A stretch of DNA of 64,000 nt. It comes from Sporosarcina sp. (GTDB lineage: Bacteria; Bacillota; Bacilli; Bacillales_A; Planococcaceae). Positions within the stretch are counted from its first letter, which is position 1. Each line of letters begins with the position of its first letter. Under the pieces are notes generated by a model that worked only from the letters and a program-made list of their open reading frames with translations, ran no database searches and was not told where the DNA came from. Shown piece by piece: positions 1 to 9,421 of the stretch. A program made the translations under genes and the position numbers. Location of the stretch: assembly GCA_029257435.1 (NCBI GenBank), contig JARIBI010000058.1:30574-94573 (forward strand), written 5' to 3'.

Positions 1-1833
1 GTTGGTAAGCTATTTCACGCACAAATCATTAAGCACGAATGGTTAAAAGAGCGCGCACAAGCAAACTGGGATCGGGAAATTCCTTTTGGCGGTGTACGAG
101 GAGAGATCGTGGATAGAAACGGAAAATTAATAGTCGGGAACCAGCTTGCGCCAACTCTTTACTTCATGCCGGCTCAGAATCCAGACCCTGAAGAAGCAGC
201 AGCAAAACTTGCGCCGATATTACAAGTCGATCAAGTGAAGTTAGCAGAGAAAATGAGTAAGAAAGATTATATGGTCAAATTGGCGCCAGAGGGGAAAAAT
301 ATTACAAAAGCTCAAGCAGATGAGATTTCAGCATTGAAGATTCCTGGATTATATACCGGGGTGGATTTCATGCGAAGTTATCCGAATGGTGAACTGCTGT
401 CACGTCTATTAGGATTTACAGGATATGACGGTAAAGGGTTAGCCGGAATTGAATATGCATACAACGATTTTTTGGACGGAACAGGTGACAGAATCCGTAT
501 GTATACCGATGCAAGAGGTGTTCCGCTTCCGCATGTAGATGATGATTTCAAAGATGGAAAAGAGGGCTCATCAGTTGTTTTGACAATTGATGCTGAGATG
601 CAGAAAATCGTTGAACGTGAACTTTCACAAGCCATGGAAAAGTATGATGCCAGCCAAGCACTTGCAATTGTGATGAATCCGAAAACTGGAGAGCTGCTCT
701 CCTTAGCATCCGCGCCAACATTTGATCCAGCTAACTACCAGGCCGCGAATCCTGATATTTATAATCGCAATTTACCGGTTTGGATGACATTTGAGCCGGG
801 TTCTACATTTAAGATTATGACATTAGCGGCAGGACTGGAAGAAAAAGTTATTGACTTAGACCATGATTCCTTCAATGATCCGGGGTATACTATGGTAGGC
901 GGGGCTCGCTTGCGATGCTGGAAGCGGGAAGGCCATGGCCATCAATCATTTCTAGAAGTCGTTGAAAACTCATGTAACCCGGGCTTCATAGAAATCGGTC
1001 GCCGGCTGGGGGAAAAGAAACTTTCTTCCTATATACGTGATTTTGGCTTTGGCGAATCGACGGAATCGGGTATAGCGGGCGAAGCAAAAGGAATTTTGTT
1101 TGCAGAAAATGCTTTTGGACCTGTCGAACAAGCAACGACAGCATTCGGTCAAGGGATTGCAGTGACGCCGATTCAGCAAGTGCAGGCCGTAGCGGCAGCA
1201 GTTAACGGCGGTATGCTGTACAAACCATATATCGTCAAAGAGATTATTGGCGCTGATGGGAAAGCAACACAATCATACGTACCTGAGATGAAGCGTCGAG
1301 TCATTAGCGAAGAAACATCTGCTGAAGTTAGAAGAGCGCTAGAATCTGTTGTTGCAAACGGATCAGGGCGTAATGCTTTTGTCGATGAAATTCGAGTAGG
1401 CGGAAAGACAGGAACAGCTCAAAAAGTTCAAGACGGAAAGTATAAAGAAGGCGACTACATTGTTTCCTTTATTGGCATTGCACCTTCAAATGATCCTGAA
1501 CTAGTGGTCTATGTTGCGATAGACAGCCCTAAAAACTCAGTTCAGTTCGGCGGTGTTATTGCGGCACCGATTGTCGGAAGAATCATAGAAGAAATTGCAC
1601 CGCTGGCAGGTATTGAACCGCAAAAAGATCAGGTGGAAAAAGAATATCGATGGGGAGACCCGTTAACACAAGAAATTCCTGATTTAAAGGGCATGACAAA
1701 AGACGAAGTTGCAAAGCAGCAATATACGCTTAGAATTGAATGGCACGGAAAAGGCAAGAAAGTCAGCAAGCAGTTACCTGTTGCAGGTACAGTAGTGAAT
1801 GAAGAAGATGTAATCCACCTGTACACAGAGTAA
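1..1833 (+). CDS. spoVD: Class B penicillin-binding protein, SpoVD/PBP2B-like (5' end outside window)
   Basis: D,D-transpeptidase that cross-links peptidoglycan, membrane-anchored with its catalytic domain outside the cell. The reading frame is open from base 1, so the start and the N-terminal membrane anchor are missing. Visible are the PBP dimerisation region (about the first 170 codons), then the transpeptidase domain with STFK (nucleotides 802-813, catalytic Ser), SCN (970-978) and KTGT (1405-1416), and one C-terminal PASTA domain (about 1663-1830). From family knowledge, a single PASTA domain next to mraY resembles SpoVD, the spore-cortex PBP, more than the vegetative PbpB, but the full gene would be needed to decide. 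MraY follows after 57 bases; the murE expected between spoVD and mraY in B. subtilis is absent. Confidence 0.85.
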   Translation, partial: VGKLFHAQIIKHEWLKERAQANWDREIPFGGVRGEIVDRNGKLIVGNQLAPTLYFMPAQNPDPEEAAAKLAPILQVDQVKLAEKMSKKDYMVKLAPEGKNITKAQADEISALKIPGLYTGVDFMRSYPNGELLSRLLGFTGYDGKGLAGIEYAYNDFLDGTGDRIRMYTDARGVPLPHVDDDFKDGKEGSSVVLTIDAEMQKIVERELSQAMEKYDASQALAIVMNPKTGELLSLASAPTFDPANYQAANPDIYNRNLPVWMTFEPGSTFKIMTLAAGLEEKVIDLDHDSFNDPGYTMVGGARLRCWKREGHGHQSFLEVVENSCNPGFIEIGRRLGEKKLSSYIRDFGFGESTESGIAGEAKGILFAENAFGPVEQATTAFGQGIAVTPIQQVQAVAAAVNGGMLYKPYIVKEIIGADGKATQSYVPEMKRRVISEETSAEVRRALESVVANGSGRNAFVDEIRVGGKTGTAQKVQDGKYKEGDYIVSFIGIAPSNDPELVVYVAIDSPKNSVQFGGVIAAPIVGRIIEEIAPLAGIEPQKDQVEKEYRWGDPLTQEIPDLKGMTKDEVAKQQYTLRIEWHGKGKKVSKQLPVAGTVVNEEDVIHLYTE

Positions 1834-1890
1834 TAACACGAACATAACTGAACCAACAACTTGTTTGGGAATACAGAAGGAGAACTAAAC

Positions 1891-2862
1891 ATGACGCTCG
1901 TCACAACAATCACGGCAATTGCCGTAACATTTGGCCTTACGGCTATTTTGGGCTATGCCATCATTCCGTTGCTAAGACGGATGAAATTCGGCCAAAGCAT
2001 TCGGGAAGAAGGACCGCAAGCCCACATGAAAAAAGCAGGAACACCAACAATGGGCGGACTGATTTTTTTAGTAGCGATTCTCATCGCAACGCCTATTTTG
2101 TCTTACATAAACGGCGTGCTCACTACCCAGACGATCGTTCTATTGCTTGTTCTGGTAGGATTCGGAATTATCGGGTTCATTGATGACTTCATAATCGTAG
2201 TGATGAAACGAAATCTAGGTTTAACTTCATTGCAAAAGCTAATTGGGCAAATCATTATCGCGATTTTCGCGTTTTTCCTATTGAAATTAGGACCTTTCGA
2301 TACAGTGATTTCGATACCATTTACAGGATTTGAAATCGATATGGGAATCTTCTATGTTGTATTCTTGATTTTCTGGCTCGTTGGTTTCTCGAATGCTGTG
2401 AATCTCACAGATGGATTAGATGGTTTGGTATCAGGTACATCATCCATCGCATTCTCAGCATTTGGTATTCTGGCAGTATCCTATAATCAGCAGGATATTG
2501 CGATGTTTTCCTTTGTCGTATCAGGTGCTATGCTCGGTTTCCTATTGTTCAATATGAAACCTGCGCGTGTATTTATGGGAGATACTGGTTCACTGGCACT
2601 TGGCGGTGCATTGGCAATGATTTCTATGCTCATTAAACAAGAGTTCTTATTGCTCATTATCGGGATTGTTTACGTTATTGAAACACTCTCTGTGATCATT
2701 CAAGTAATTAGTTTTAAAACAACAGGTAAACGGGTATTCAAGATGAGTCCTATTCATCATCATTTCGAGCTTTCGGGATGGTCGGAATGGAAAGTGGTCC
2801 TTGTCTTCTGGGGGATTGCATTCTTAGCAGCAATTGTACCTGTACTTATGGAGGTGATGTAA
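1891..2862 (+). CDS. mraY: Phospho-N-acetylmuramoyl-pentapeptide transferase
   Basis: Transfers phospho-MurNAc-pentapeptide from UDP to undecaprenyl phosphate, making lipid I at the inner face of the membrane. The protein has 323 residues, the usual family length, with about ten hydrophobic segments. Family motifs are visible: GTPTMGG near the N-terminus, DD in the loop GFIDDF, the NLTDGLDGL motif, FMGDTGSLALGG, and the histidine cluster SPIHHHFE near the C-terminus. The ATG at 1891 was chosen over an in-frame TTG at 1861 because AAGGAGA lies just before it. The stop codon abuts the murD start, so the two genes are cotranscribed and probably translationally coupled. Confidence 0.97.
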   Translation: MTLVTTITAIAVTFGLTAILGYAIIPLLRRMKFGQSIREEGPQAHMKKAGTPTMGGLIFLVAILIATPILSYINGVLTTQTIVLLLVLVGFGIIGFIDDFIIVVMKRNLGLTSLQKLIGQIIIAIFAFFLLKLGPFDTVISIPFTGFEIDMGIFYVVFLIFWLVGFSNAVNLTDGLDGLVSGTSSIAFSAFGILAVSYNQQDIAMFSFVVSGAMLGFLLFNMKPARVFMGDTGSLALGGALAMISMLIKQEFLLLIIGIVYVIETLSVIIQVISFKTTGKRVFKMSPIHHHFELSGWSEWKVVLVFWGIAFLAAIVPVLMEVM

Positions 2863-4218
2863 ATGCAAAATGCAGCTCAATTTTCCGGAAAAAAAGCACT
2901 TGTCCTTGGCTTAGCGAAAAGCGGCCATGCCGCGGCCTCCCTACTATCAGCATGCGGGGCATCCGTTACATTAAATGATTTTGCACCAGATAATGGCAAT
3001 CCTCTTGCTGAAGAACTGCGGACGCAAGGGGTCAAGGTGATCTGTGGCGGACATCCTGAAGATATCTTAGATGGCGGATTCGATTTCATCGTCAAAAATC
3101 CTGGGATTCCTTATTCAAATCCTGTCATTGCACAGGCTGAACAATTTGGTATTCCGATTTGGACGGAAATCGAACTTGCCTATCTAATTAGTGAAGCACC
3201 AATTATCGGAATTACAGGATCGAACGGAAAGACGACTACTACTACATTGCTATACCATATGTTGAATATTGGCAATCGACATCCTCTAATAGCTGGTAAT
3301 ATTGGAACAGTTGCAAGCACAGTTGCCTCCAAAGCGACAGCGGATGAAGTAATTGTTTTAGAAGCATCCTCGTTCCAATTAATGGGCGTTGGCGAATTTC
3401 GTCCGCATATCGCAATTTGGACAAATTTGTATGAGGCACATTTGGACTATCATGGGAGTGCTGATGCGTATGCTGAAGCAAAGGCTCAAATTACGAAAAA
3501 CCAAACTCCGACTGATTTCCTGATTTATAACGCAGACCAATCAGTTATTAAGAGATTCGTTGAGAATACAAAGGCTACTTTAGTTCCTTTTACAACTAAA
3601 GGACGATCTACTGAGGGAATCTCGGCAGACAGTGAATCAATTTACTGGCTTGGCGAACCAATTATCCAAAGAACCAAAATTACATTGCCTGGTGCCCATA
3701 ACTTGGAAAACATATTGTCAGCAACAGCAGCTGCGTTGTTGTATGGCTGTGAGCGAAGCGCCATTGAAAGTGTTCTAAGTTCGTTTACGGGTGTTCGACA
3801 CCGCATGCAATTTGTAACAGAATACGATGGACGTAAATTTTATAATGATTCAAAGGCAACCAATACACTTGCAACGAAGAGTGCGCTGTCATCATTTGAG
3901 ACACCCACGATTCTAATCGCCGGGGGACTGGATCGAGGACATTCTTTTGAGGAATTGCGTCCACACATGACTCACGTCAAAGCTCTGATTGGAATTGGCG
4001 AGACTGGTGATCGAATCGTCCAATTTGCTGAATCATGCGGAGTCGACTTTGTCAAAGAGACAGGAAACCTTCGTGATGCGATTCAAGAAGCGTATGCCGT
4101 ATCTGATGCCGGGGATACCATCCTCTTATCTCCAGCCTGCGCGAGCTGGGATCAGTACCCTAACTTTGAAGCAAGAGGCGATGAATTTATCGAAGCTGTG
4201 CAAAAACTTAAAGCGTGA
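2863..4218 (+). CDS. murD: UDP-N-acetylmuramoylalanine--D-glutamate ligase
   Basis: Cytoplasmic ATP-dependent Mur ligase adding D-glutamate to UDP-MurNAc-L-Ala. The 451 residues match the family length. Domains in order: N-terminal UDP-binding Rossmann fold (GLAKSGHAAA), central ATPase domain with the P-loop GITGSNGKTTTT at about residues 113-124, and a C-terminal domain including NDSKATN and SPACASWDQY, both typical of MurD. The start ATG directly follows the mraY stop codon, with GGAGGTGAT upstream inside mraY. There is a 42-base gap before the FtsW/SpoVE gene. Confidence 0.97.
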   Translation: MQNAAQFSGKKALVLGLAKSGHAAASLLSACGASVTLNDFAPDNGNPLAEELRTQGVKVICGGHPEDILDGGFDFIVKNPGIPYSNPVIAQAEQFGIPIWTEIELAYLISEAPIIGITGSNGKTTTTTLLYHMLNIGNRHPLIAGNIGTVASTVASKATADEVIVLEASSFQLMGVGEFRPHIAIWTNLYEAHLDYHGSADAYAEAKAQITKNQTPTDFLIYNADQSVIKRFVENTKATLVPFTTKGRSTEGISADSESIYWLGEPIIQRTKITLPGAHNLENILSATAAALLYGCERSAIESVLSSFTGVRHRMQFVTEYDGRKFYNDSKATNTLATKSALSSFETPTILIAGGLDRGHSFEELRPHMTHVKALIGIGETGDRIVQFAESCGVDFVKETGNLRDAIQEAYAVSDAGDTILLSPACASWDQYPNFEARGDEFIEAVQKLKA

Positions 4219-4260
4219 ACTGTAAGTATTCGTTAACTCTGTAAATCTAACAGCGAAAGG

Positions 4261-5349
4261 ATGCATCCACTGCTTTCAAAGTATAGAATGCTCTTTATGT
4301 TTTCTGCAGTTGCCCTCACGGTTATTGGTGTTCTTTTCGTGCACTCAGCAGCAGCGTATTGGGGAGAAATCAGATATGCGGACGCAGCCCCATTTGCCGT
4401 CAAGCAACTAGTTTACATAGGTGTTTCCATAACAATCGCCTACTTAATGATGAGAACCCCGATTCTTTCGACAGAAAGATTTTGGACGTTATTTTATATC
4501 GCAGCTATCGTATTGTTAACGTTAGTGCTGATTCCGGGTATAGGAGCGGTCCGGAATGGCTCACAAAGCTGGATAGCTTTTGGTCCCATCAGTTTGCAGC
4601 CGGCAGAATTTGTGAAAGTGGCTTTGATTGGAAAACTTGCAATGAGTATGAAGATGAAATCGAGGCAAAGGGTATGGGATTGGCGGCATTTTGCATTGAT
4701 TTTATTGCCTTTCGCTCTAATTATGATGCAACCTGACCTGGGTTCAGCCGTCATAATGATCGTTTCAGCTTTTGTTGTATTGTTCGTAGCGGGTTATCCG
4801 TTAACGTTCTTTTCTCTTTTAGGTGTAACAGGAGTTGGAGCATTCGCTGCATTAATCGCTGCGGCCCCATATCGTTTGGATCGTATAAAGTCCTACATCG
4901 ATCCATGGAGTGATCCGCTAGGAAAGGGATTTCAGGGGATCCAGTCATTATTTGCAATTGCGCCAGGAGGACTGCTTGGACATGGTTTCGGAAATAGCCG
5001 GCAAAAGTATTTGTATTTACCAGAGCCGCAGAATGATTTCATTTTTTCAATTATTGCTGAAGAAACCGGGTTTATAGGCGCAACTGCAGTTTTGCTGCTA
5101 TTTGTCTGTTTGCTCATTGGAGCCTTCGGAATTGCTATTCGTACAAAAGGATGGAAAGAATGCTTAGTTGTATCCGGTATGGCATCCATTATCATTTTTC
5201 AAACGTTTTTGAATGTCGGTGTTGTCTCAGGGTTGCTGCCGGTAACGGGTGTTACGTTGCCATTCATCAGTTATGGAGGGTCTTCAATGCTGACAACATG
5301 GCTGGCAGTAGGGGCGATCTTACATTTTTCTAGACAAAAGAAAGATTGA
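4261..5349 (+). CDS. spoVE: SEDS-family peptidoglycan polymerase, SpoVE/FtsW type
   Basis: Polytopic SEDS glycosyltransferase that polymerises lipid II and works with a class B PBP. 362 residues with about ten membrane segments. Conserved motifs are visible: GSQSWI near residue 100, QPAEFVK, QPDLGSA, the loop around DPWSDPLGKGFQ, SRQKYLYLPEPQNDFIFSIIAEE, and PFISYGGSS near the C-terminus. Its place directly after murD and the upstream single-PASTA PBP fit SpoVE, the cortex partner of SpoVD; SpoVE and FtsW are hard to separate by eye. The ribosome site AAAGG is directly against the ATG at 4261, an awkward spacing, so ATG 4288 is possible. The murG and murB that follow spoVE in B. subtilis are missing. 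Confidence 0.88.
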   Translation: MHPLLSKYRMLFMFSAVALTVIGVLFVHSAAAYWGEIRYADAAPFAVKQLVYIGVSITIAYLMMRTPILSTERFWTLFYIAAIVLLTLVLIPGIGAVRNGSQSWIAFGPISLQPAEFVKVALIGKLAMSMKMKSRQRVWDWRHFALILLPFALIMMQPDLGSAVIMIVSAFVVLFVAGYPLTFFSLLGVTGVGAFAALIAAAPYRLDRIKSYIDPWSDPLGKGFQGIQSLFAIAPGGLLGHGFGNSRQKYLYLPEPQNDFIFSIIAEETGFIGATAVLLLFVCLLIGAFGIAIRTKGWKECLVVSGMASIIIFQTFLNVGVVSGLLPVTGVTLPFISYGGSSMLTTWLAVGAILHFSRQKKD

Positions 5350-5369
5350 GTGAAAAGGAGGGGGAGGAA

Positions 5370-6185
5370 ATGGAAAAGGTTATTGATATCGAGGAACGGA
5401 TCCCATCTATGCGCAAAAAACGTCGTAAAAAAACCAATCGAAAGTTTGTGTTCATTTTACTCGTGTTTGTTATCATCCTCCTCGTCCTCCTTTACTTTCA
5501 ATCACAAGCGAGTAAAATCGATGCTGTTGAACTGAATGGTGCTGTGCTTCATGATAAGGATTTCTATTTAAAACAAGCTGGCATTGCTTCTGGGGACTCC
5601 ATTTGGGGGTTTAGTGCGGATGATGCAAGAAAGCGCCTAAACGGCGTTGAAGGAGTGCAGAAGGCTTCAATTTCACGTAAATGGTTCCGTGATGTGCACA
5701 TTACAATCCAGGAATGGAAACCCATTGCGTGGATCGATCGAAAAGGACAATACGACCTTATTCTTGAAGATGGAGAAGTTTTTGTACCGGTTACAGAGCC
5801 GACTATCGATATCCCGATTATCACTGGATTCGAAGATGAAGATGTACGAAAACTTCTTGCCTCCCAACTTGTGGAGTTAAATGACTCCGTGTATCAGCTC
5901 GTTTCTGAAGTTAGGGAACCTGATGAGTCTGATGGGGATCGTGTGATTTTGTATATGGATGATGGTTATGAAGTTCATGCAACACTAGGAACATTGGCGG
6001 ACAAGCTCTCTTATTATCCGGAGATTGTAAATCAGCTGAATGGTTCTGAAAAAGGCGTGATAGATGTGGAAGTAGGAACATATTTTACACCATATAGTAA
6101 ATTGTATGGAAATGAAGAAGAAACAGCTGAAGAAGAAAATGCGGAAGAAGAAAAAGGTGATGACAGTGAGTCTGAAGACGAGTGA
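5370..6185 (+). CDS. divIB: Cell division protein DivIB/FtsQ
   Basis: Bitopic divisome protein that links early and late division proteins (FtsL/DivIC complex). About 271 residues: a short basic cytoplasmic tail, one membrane segment (residues about 25-45, rich in V/I/L), a POTRA domain beginning near KIDAVELNG, then the FtsQ/DivIB domain and a very acidic, probably disordered C-terminal tail of E/D repeats. ATG 5370 is preferred to an in-frame TTG at 5346 because the purine-rich AAGGAGGGGG lies just before it. The acidic tail is encoded by purine-rich DNA that also holds the ribosome site of the next gene; the two genes overlap. Confidence 0.9.
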   Translation: MEKVIDIEERIPSMRKKRRKKTNRKFVFILLVFVIILLVLLYFQSQASKIDAVELNGAVLHDKDFYLKQAGIASGDSIWGFSADDARKRLNGVEGVQKASISRKWFRDVHITIQEWKPIAWIDRKGQYDLILEDGEVFVPVTEPTIDIPIITGFEDEDVRKLLASQLVELNDSVYQLVSEVREPDESDGDRVILYMDDGYEVHATLGTLADKLSYYPEIVNQLNGSEKGVIDVEVGTYFTPYSKLYGNEEETAEEENAEEEKGDDSESEDE

Positions 6186-6891
6186 CCGGAAAAAAAGAAA
6201 TAACCGTATTTCTTACGCCCTCGTATTTTTAGTGCTTGGTTTCATTTTTTCTTTCTCCTATAGGACACTCGGTCCAGGTTCTGAAACCCAACAACTAAGA
6301 GCTCAAGTCGATACGAAAGAAGAAGGATTTCGCGAGCAGCTGATTGAGCAAAAAGAACGGAATAAGCAGCTGACAGATGAAATCTCTGCTAAGCAAAAGT
6401 CAATTGCGGAAGTTGAACAGTCATTAAGTGATTCTGAAGAAAATCATGATCTGCTTGTCAAAGAAGCAAAAAGCCTAAGGTTGCTTCTTGGCGTAGTTCC
6501 TGCGAGTGGACAAGGTGTACGGGTTGAACTCGCAGATGGAAACTACGACCCAGCTCAGCAGAATCCGAATGAATATATCGTCCATGAGAGTCAAGTATTA
6601 CTAGTAGTCAATGAACTTAAAATTGCTGGAGCGCAAGCAGTATCTATCAATGGACAACGCTTAAATGCGAATTCAAGTATAAAATGCACGGGTCCAGTGA
6701 TTACCATTGATGGACAAACTTACCCTGCTCCTTTTGTGGTAGAGGCAATTGGTGATTCCAATGCACTTAACTCTTCCATAATGCTAAAGGGGGGCGTAAT
6801 GGATACTCTAATGTCAGACAATATTGAAATGGAAATTGAAAAGGTGAGAGAGATTACAATGCCTGCATTACGAGATGACATACAAGGATAA
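6166..6891 (+). CDS. ylxW: DUF881 family protein, YlxW-like
   Basis: Membrane-anchored protein of the DUF881 family, function not established; members sit in division operons of Bacillales. About 241 residues: short basic N-terminus, one membrane segment (about residues 15-32), a coiled-coil stretch with many Q/E/K residues, then the DUF881 domain with a GQGVRVEL-type motif. The start is uncertain. GTG 6166 has AAGGTGAT at a good distance, while ATG 6160 is in frame two codons earlier with poor spacing; both lie inside the end of divIB. A close paralogue follows at 6921, so this operon has a tandem DUF881 pair as in B. subtilis (ylxW-ylxX). Confidence 0.8.
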   Translation: MSLKTSDRKKRNNRISYALVFLVLGFIFSFSYRTLGPGSETQQLRAQVDTKEEGFREQLIEQKERNKQLTDEISAKQKSIAEVEQSLSDSEENHDLLVKEAKSLRLLLGVVPASGQGVRVELADGNYDPAQQNPNEYIVHESQVLLVVNELKIAGAQAVSINGQRLNANSSIKCTGPVITIDGQTYPAPFVVEAIGDSNALNSSIMLKGGVMDTLMSDNIEMEIEKVREITMPALRDDIQG

Positions 6892-6920
6892 TTCAAACCG
6901 GCGAGAGGGGATGAGTATGT

Positions 6921-7634
6921 ATGAAACGTAAATGGATGTTCACTTTCATCCTGCTCATTGTCGGTTTCATGGTTGCCGTGCAATACAACACTGTACAGCA
7001 GCCTGAGGAGCGAGATACGCGGGATTTGTGGGCAATCAGGAACGAGTTAGCAAAAGAACGTAAACTTCATTCAGAACTATTAACAGAAGTTCGGGAGTTG
7101 GATAAAACACTTGGAAAATACAATTCTTCTGAAGGCGAAAATGCAGGGAAGGCATTAGCCGATACAGTTCACGGTTTACGGCAGCAAGCGGGAATGATAG
7201 ACCAAAGCGGGCCCGGGATTATAATCGATGTGGTTCCTTCAGAAGAGAGCATGGCTTTCGGAACACCGCTGCACGAAGTAAGCCCTGAATTGCTGACACG
7301 CTTTGTAAATGATGTAAACCGGTTTAAAGGGATAGACATGGAAATTGACGGGAAACGAGTGACTGCGTTAAGTGCAATCAGGGATATTAACGGGGAGACA
7401 ACCGTCAATGGTTTGCCTGTGTCGTTACCTCCATTCCAGATAAAAATTTTATCTGCTGACTTGGAAAACAGTGAAAAGCTCTACAACTTCTTACAATCGT
7501 CATCGATTCTTGATGACTTTTACTTGGACGACTTTGTGTTAGAGATCAGTCAACCGGAATCGAAAGTAACAATTAACGGCAGAATCGACAAATTTGAAAA
7601 TCGATTTCTGAAAGAATTGCCAAAGGAGGGCTGA
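6921..7634 (+). CDS. ylxX: DUF881 family protein, YlxX-like
   Basis: Second DUF881 protein, 237 residues, role unknown. N-terminal signal-anchor segment (about residues 4-20, FTFILLIVGFMVAVQY), a charged coiled-coil region (about 30-60) and a DUF881 domain with SGPGIIIDV and a conserved INGxx pattern (NGETTVNGLPVSLPPF). It follows its paralogue after 29 bases and has a purine-rich site GAGAGGGGATGAG before ATG 6921. The sbp gene starts two bases after its stop codon, so the two are translationally close. Position suggests a role in envelope or division, but this is inference. Confidence 0.82.
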   Translation: MKRKWMFTFILLIVGFMVAVQYNTVQQPEERDTRDLWAIRNELAKERKLHSELLTEVRELDKTLGKYNSSEGENAGKALADTVHGLRQQAGMIDQSGPGIIIDVVPSEESMAFGTPLHEVSPELLTRFVNDVNRFKGIDMEIDGKRVTALSAIRDINGETTVNGLPVSLPPFQIKILSADLENSEKLYNFLQSSSILDDFYLDDFVLEISQPESKVTINGRIDKFENRFLKELPKEG

Positions 7635-7636
7635 CA

Positions 7637-8008
7637 ATGTGGTTACCAATATTGGGGTTGATACTTGGGGTATCACTCGGATTTCTCACAGATCTCCAGA
7701 TCCCTCAAGAATACGGTAATTATTTGTCAATTGCCGTACTGGCAGCGCTCGATACGTTACTTGGAGGAATTCGGGCCCACTTGCAACGGGTTTATGATGA
7801 CCAAGTGTTCATCACAGGTTTTTTCTTCAATATTTTACTAGCTGCAGGACTTGCATTCCTTGGCGTACACTTAGGTGTGGATCTCTATCTCGCTGCTATA
7901 TTTGCGTTTGGTGTGCGGCTGTTCCAGAATTTAGCTGTTATTCGAAGAGTATTACTCAGTAAATGGTCAGAGTATCGTAAAGTTTCTACGACAAATATTA
8001 CAAAATGA
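7637..8008 (+). CDS. sbp: Small basic protein, DUF1290
   Basis: Small integral membrane protein (123 residues) of the DUF1290/Sbp family, conserved just upstream of ftsA in Bacillales; biochemical role unknown. About three or four hydrophobic segments; GLILGVSLGF at the N-terminus, the motif AALDTLLGGIRA in the middle and a hydrophilic end. The ribosome site AAGGAGGG lies inside the end of the previous gene, and ATG 7637 is two bases after its stop. There is a 91-base gap to ftsA, the largest gap within this part of the cluster, where ftsA may have its own promoter. Confidence 0.88.
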   Translation: MWLPILGLILGVSLGFLTDLQIPQEYGNYLSIAVLAALDTLLGGIRAHLQRVYDDQVFITGFFFNILLAAGLAFLGVHLGVDLYLAAIFAFGVRLFQNLAVIRRVLLSKWSEYRKVSTTNITK

Positions 8009-8099
8009 GAGGATTTCGAGAGGAGATGGCGAAAATATTTAGACAATGCAGTAAGAATACAATAGAATGGAAGAAGAGTCATAATTGGAGGTGCCAAAG

Positions 8100-9377
8100 A
8101 TGAGTCAGTCAAATATGTATGTATCACTCGACATCGGGTCCTCCACTATCAAAGTCCTAATCGGTGAGGTAGATGGCGGATCCTTGCATGTAATCGGGGT
8201 CGGCAATGTTCAATCTGCCGGTATCCGTAAAGGATCTATTGTGGACATTGACGCAACCGTCCAGTCTATCCGTAAAGCTGTAGAACAAGCAGAACGAATG
8301 ACAGGATTACAAGTAAAAGAGGTTGTTCTGGGAATACCTTCTAATGGTGTTACCTTGCAAGATGTAAAAGGTGTTGTTGCTGTAAACTCTGTGAATCGTG
8401 AAATTACAGACGACGATTTAGATCGTGTCATGGAGTCGGCGCAAGTCATGTCTGTTGCACCTGAGAGAGAAATTGTAAATATCATTCCTAAGCAATTCAT
8501 TGTGGATGATTATGATGAGATAAAGGATCCAAGAGGGATGATCGGCGTCCGTCTGGAAATGGACGGTACAATGATTACAACGTCAAAAACACTTGTACAC
8601 AATATCCTTCGTTGTGTAGAACGAGCTGGTCTTTCCATCCGCGAAATCTATTTGCAGCCGCTCGCATCTGGAACGTTTGCATTAACAGAAGACGAAATGA
8701 ATCACGGAACAGCGTTTATCGATATCGGCGGCGGTTCAACGACAGTTTCTGTTTTCTGGGAAAATCGATTTGCCGCAACGAAAGTTCTTCCAGTCGGCGG
8801 AGATCATATTACAAAAGATCTTTCAATTATTCTTAAGACGCCAACTGAACAGGCGAGAAAAATTAAGCATCAATATGGTCATGCTTTTTATGATGATGCC
8901 TCTGATGACGAATTGTTTGAAGTTCCGGTAATTGGCGCAGATACGAAAGATCAGTATAGCCAAAAATACATATCGGAAATTATCGGAGTGAGACTCGAGG
9001 AGCTATTTGAACTTGTGCTTGAAGAGTTGTACCACTTAGGTATCCGAGATCTTCCGGGGGGTGTTGTATTAACTGGCGGCACAACCAAAATGGATGGTAT
9101 TTTGCAACTGGCACGTCATGTTCTCAACACACGTGTTAGAATCCATACGCCAGAATATATTGGTGTTCGGGAGCCGATGTACTCAACAGCAGTTGGTCTC
9201 ATTCGATATGCGAGTATGGAAGATGTTTTCTTTGGAGAAGGGCATTTCGAACCAATGGGACAAGCATACGATGAAACAGCTGCTGCACCCGTTGCTAGGA
9301 AGAGTCAGGAACCGAAACAAGCAAAAGATTCTTTGCTTGGGAAAACAAAACGCTTTTTCGATAGCTTTTTTGAATAA
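8100..9377 (+). CDS. ftsA: Cell division protein FtsA
   Basis: Actin-like ATPase that tethers the FtsZ ring to the membrane and recruits later divisome proteins. 425 residues. Visible are the phosphate-1 loop (SLDIGSSTIKVLIG, about residues 9-22), the SHS2/1C region, the phosphate-2 motif FIDIGGGSTTVS, an adenosine-type motif GVVLTGGTTKMDG, and a C-terminal amphipathic helix (LLGKTKRFFDSFFE) that serves as membrane target sequence. ATG 8100 has GGAGGTG seven bases upstream; an in-frame TTG at 8085 lies within that site and is rejected. FtsZ follows after 44 bases. Confidence 0.97.
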   Translation: MSQSNMYVSLDIGSSTIKVLIGEVDGGSLHVIGVGNVQSAGIRKGSIVDIDATVQSIRKAVEQAERMTGLQVKEVVLGIPSNGVTLQDVKGVVAVNSVNREITDDDLDRVMESAQVMSVAPEREIVNIIPKQFIVDDYDEIKDPRGMIGVRLEMDGTMITTSKTLVHNILRCVERAGLSIREIYLQPLASGTFALTEDEMNHGTAFIDIGGGSTTVSVFWENRFAATKVLPVGGDHITKDLSIILKTPTEQARKIKHQYGHAFYDDASDDELFEVPVIGADTKDQYSQKYISEIIGVRLEELFELVLEELYHLGIRDLPGGVVLTGGTTKMDGILQLARHVLNTRVRIHTPEYIGVREPMYSTAVGLIRYASMEDVFFGEGHFEPMGQAYDETAAAPVARKSQEPKQAKDSLLGKTKRFFDSFFE

Positions 9378-9421
9378 ATTCGAGATCCAAATGATACGTG
9401 GAATGATTAGGAGGAGAAGAG

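Noticed and set aside
8019..8063. Sigma-H or sigma-A promoter ahead of ftsA
   Set aside because: AGAGGAGAT and TACAAT are present, but no partner box sits at a proper distance for either sigma factor, so no call is made.
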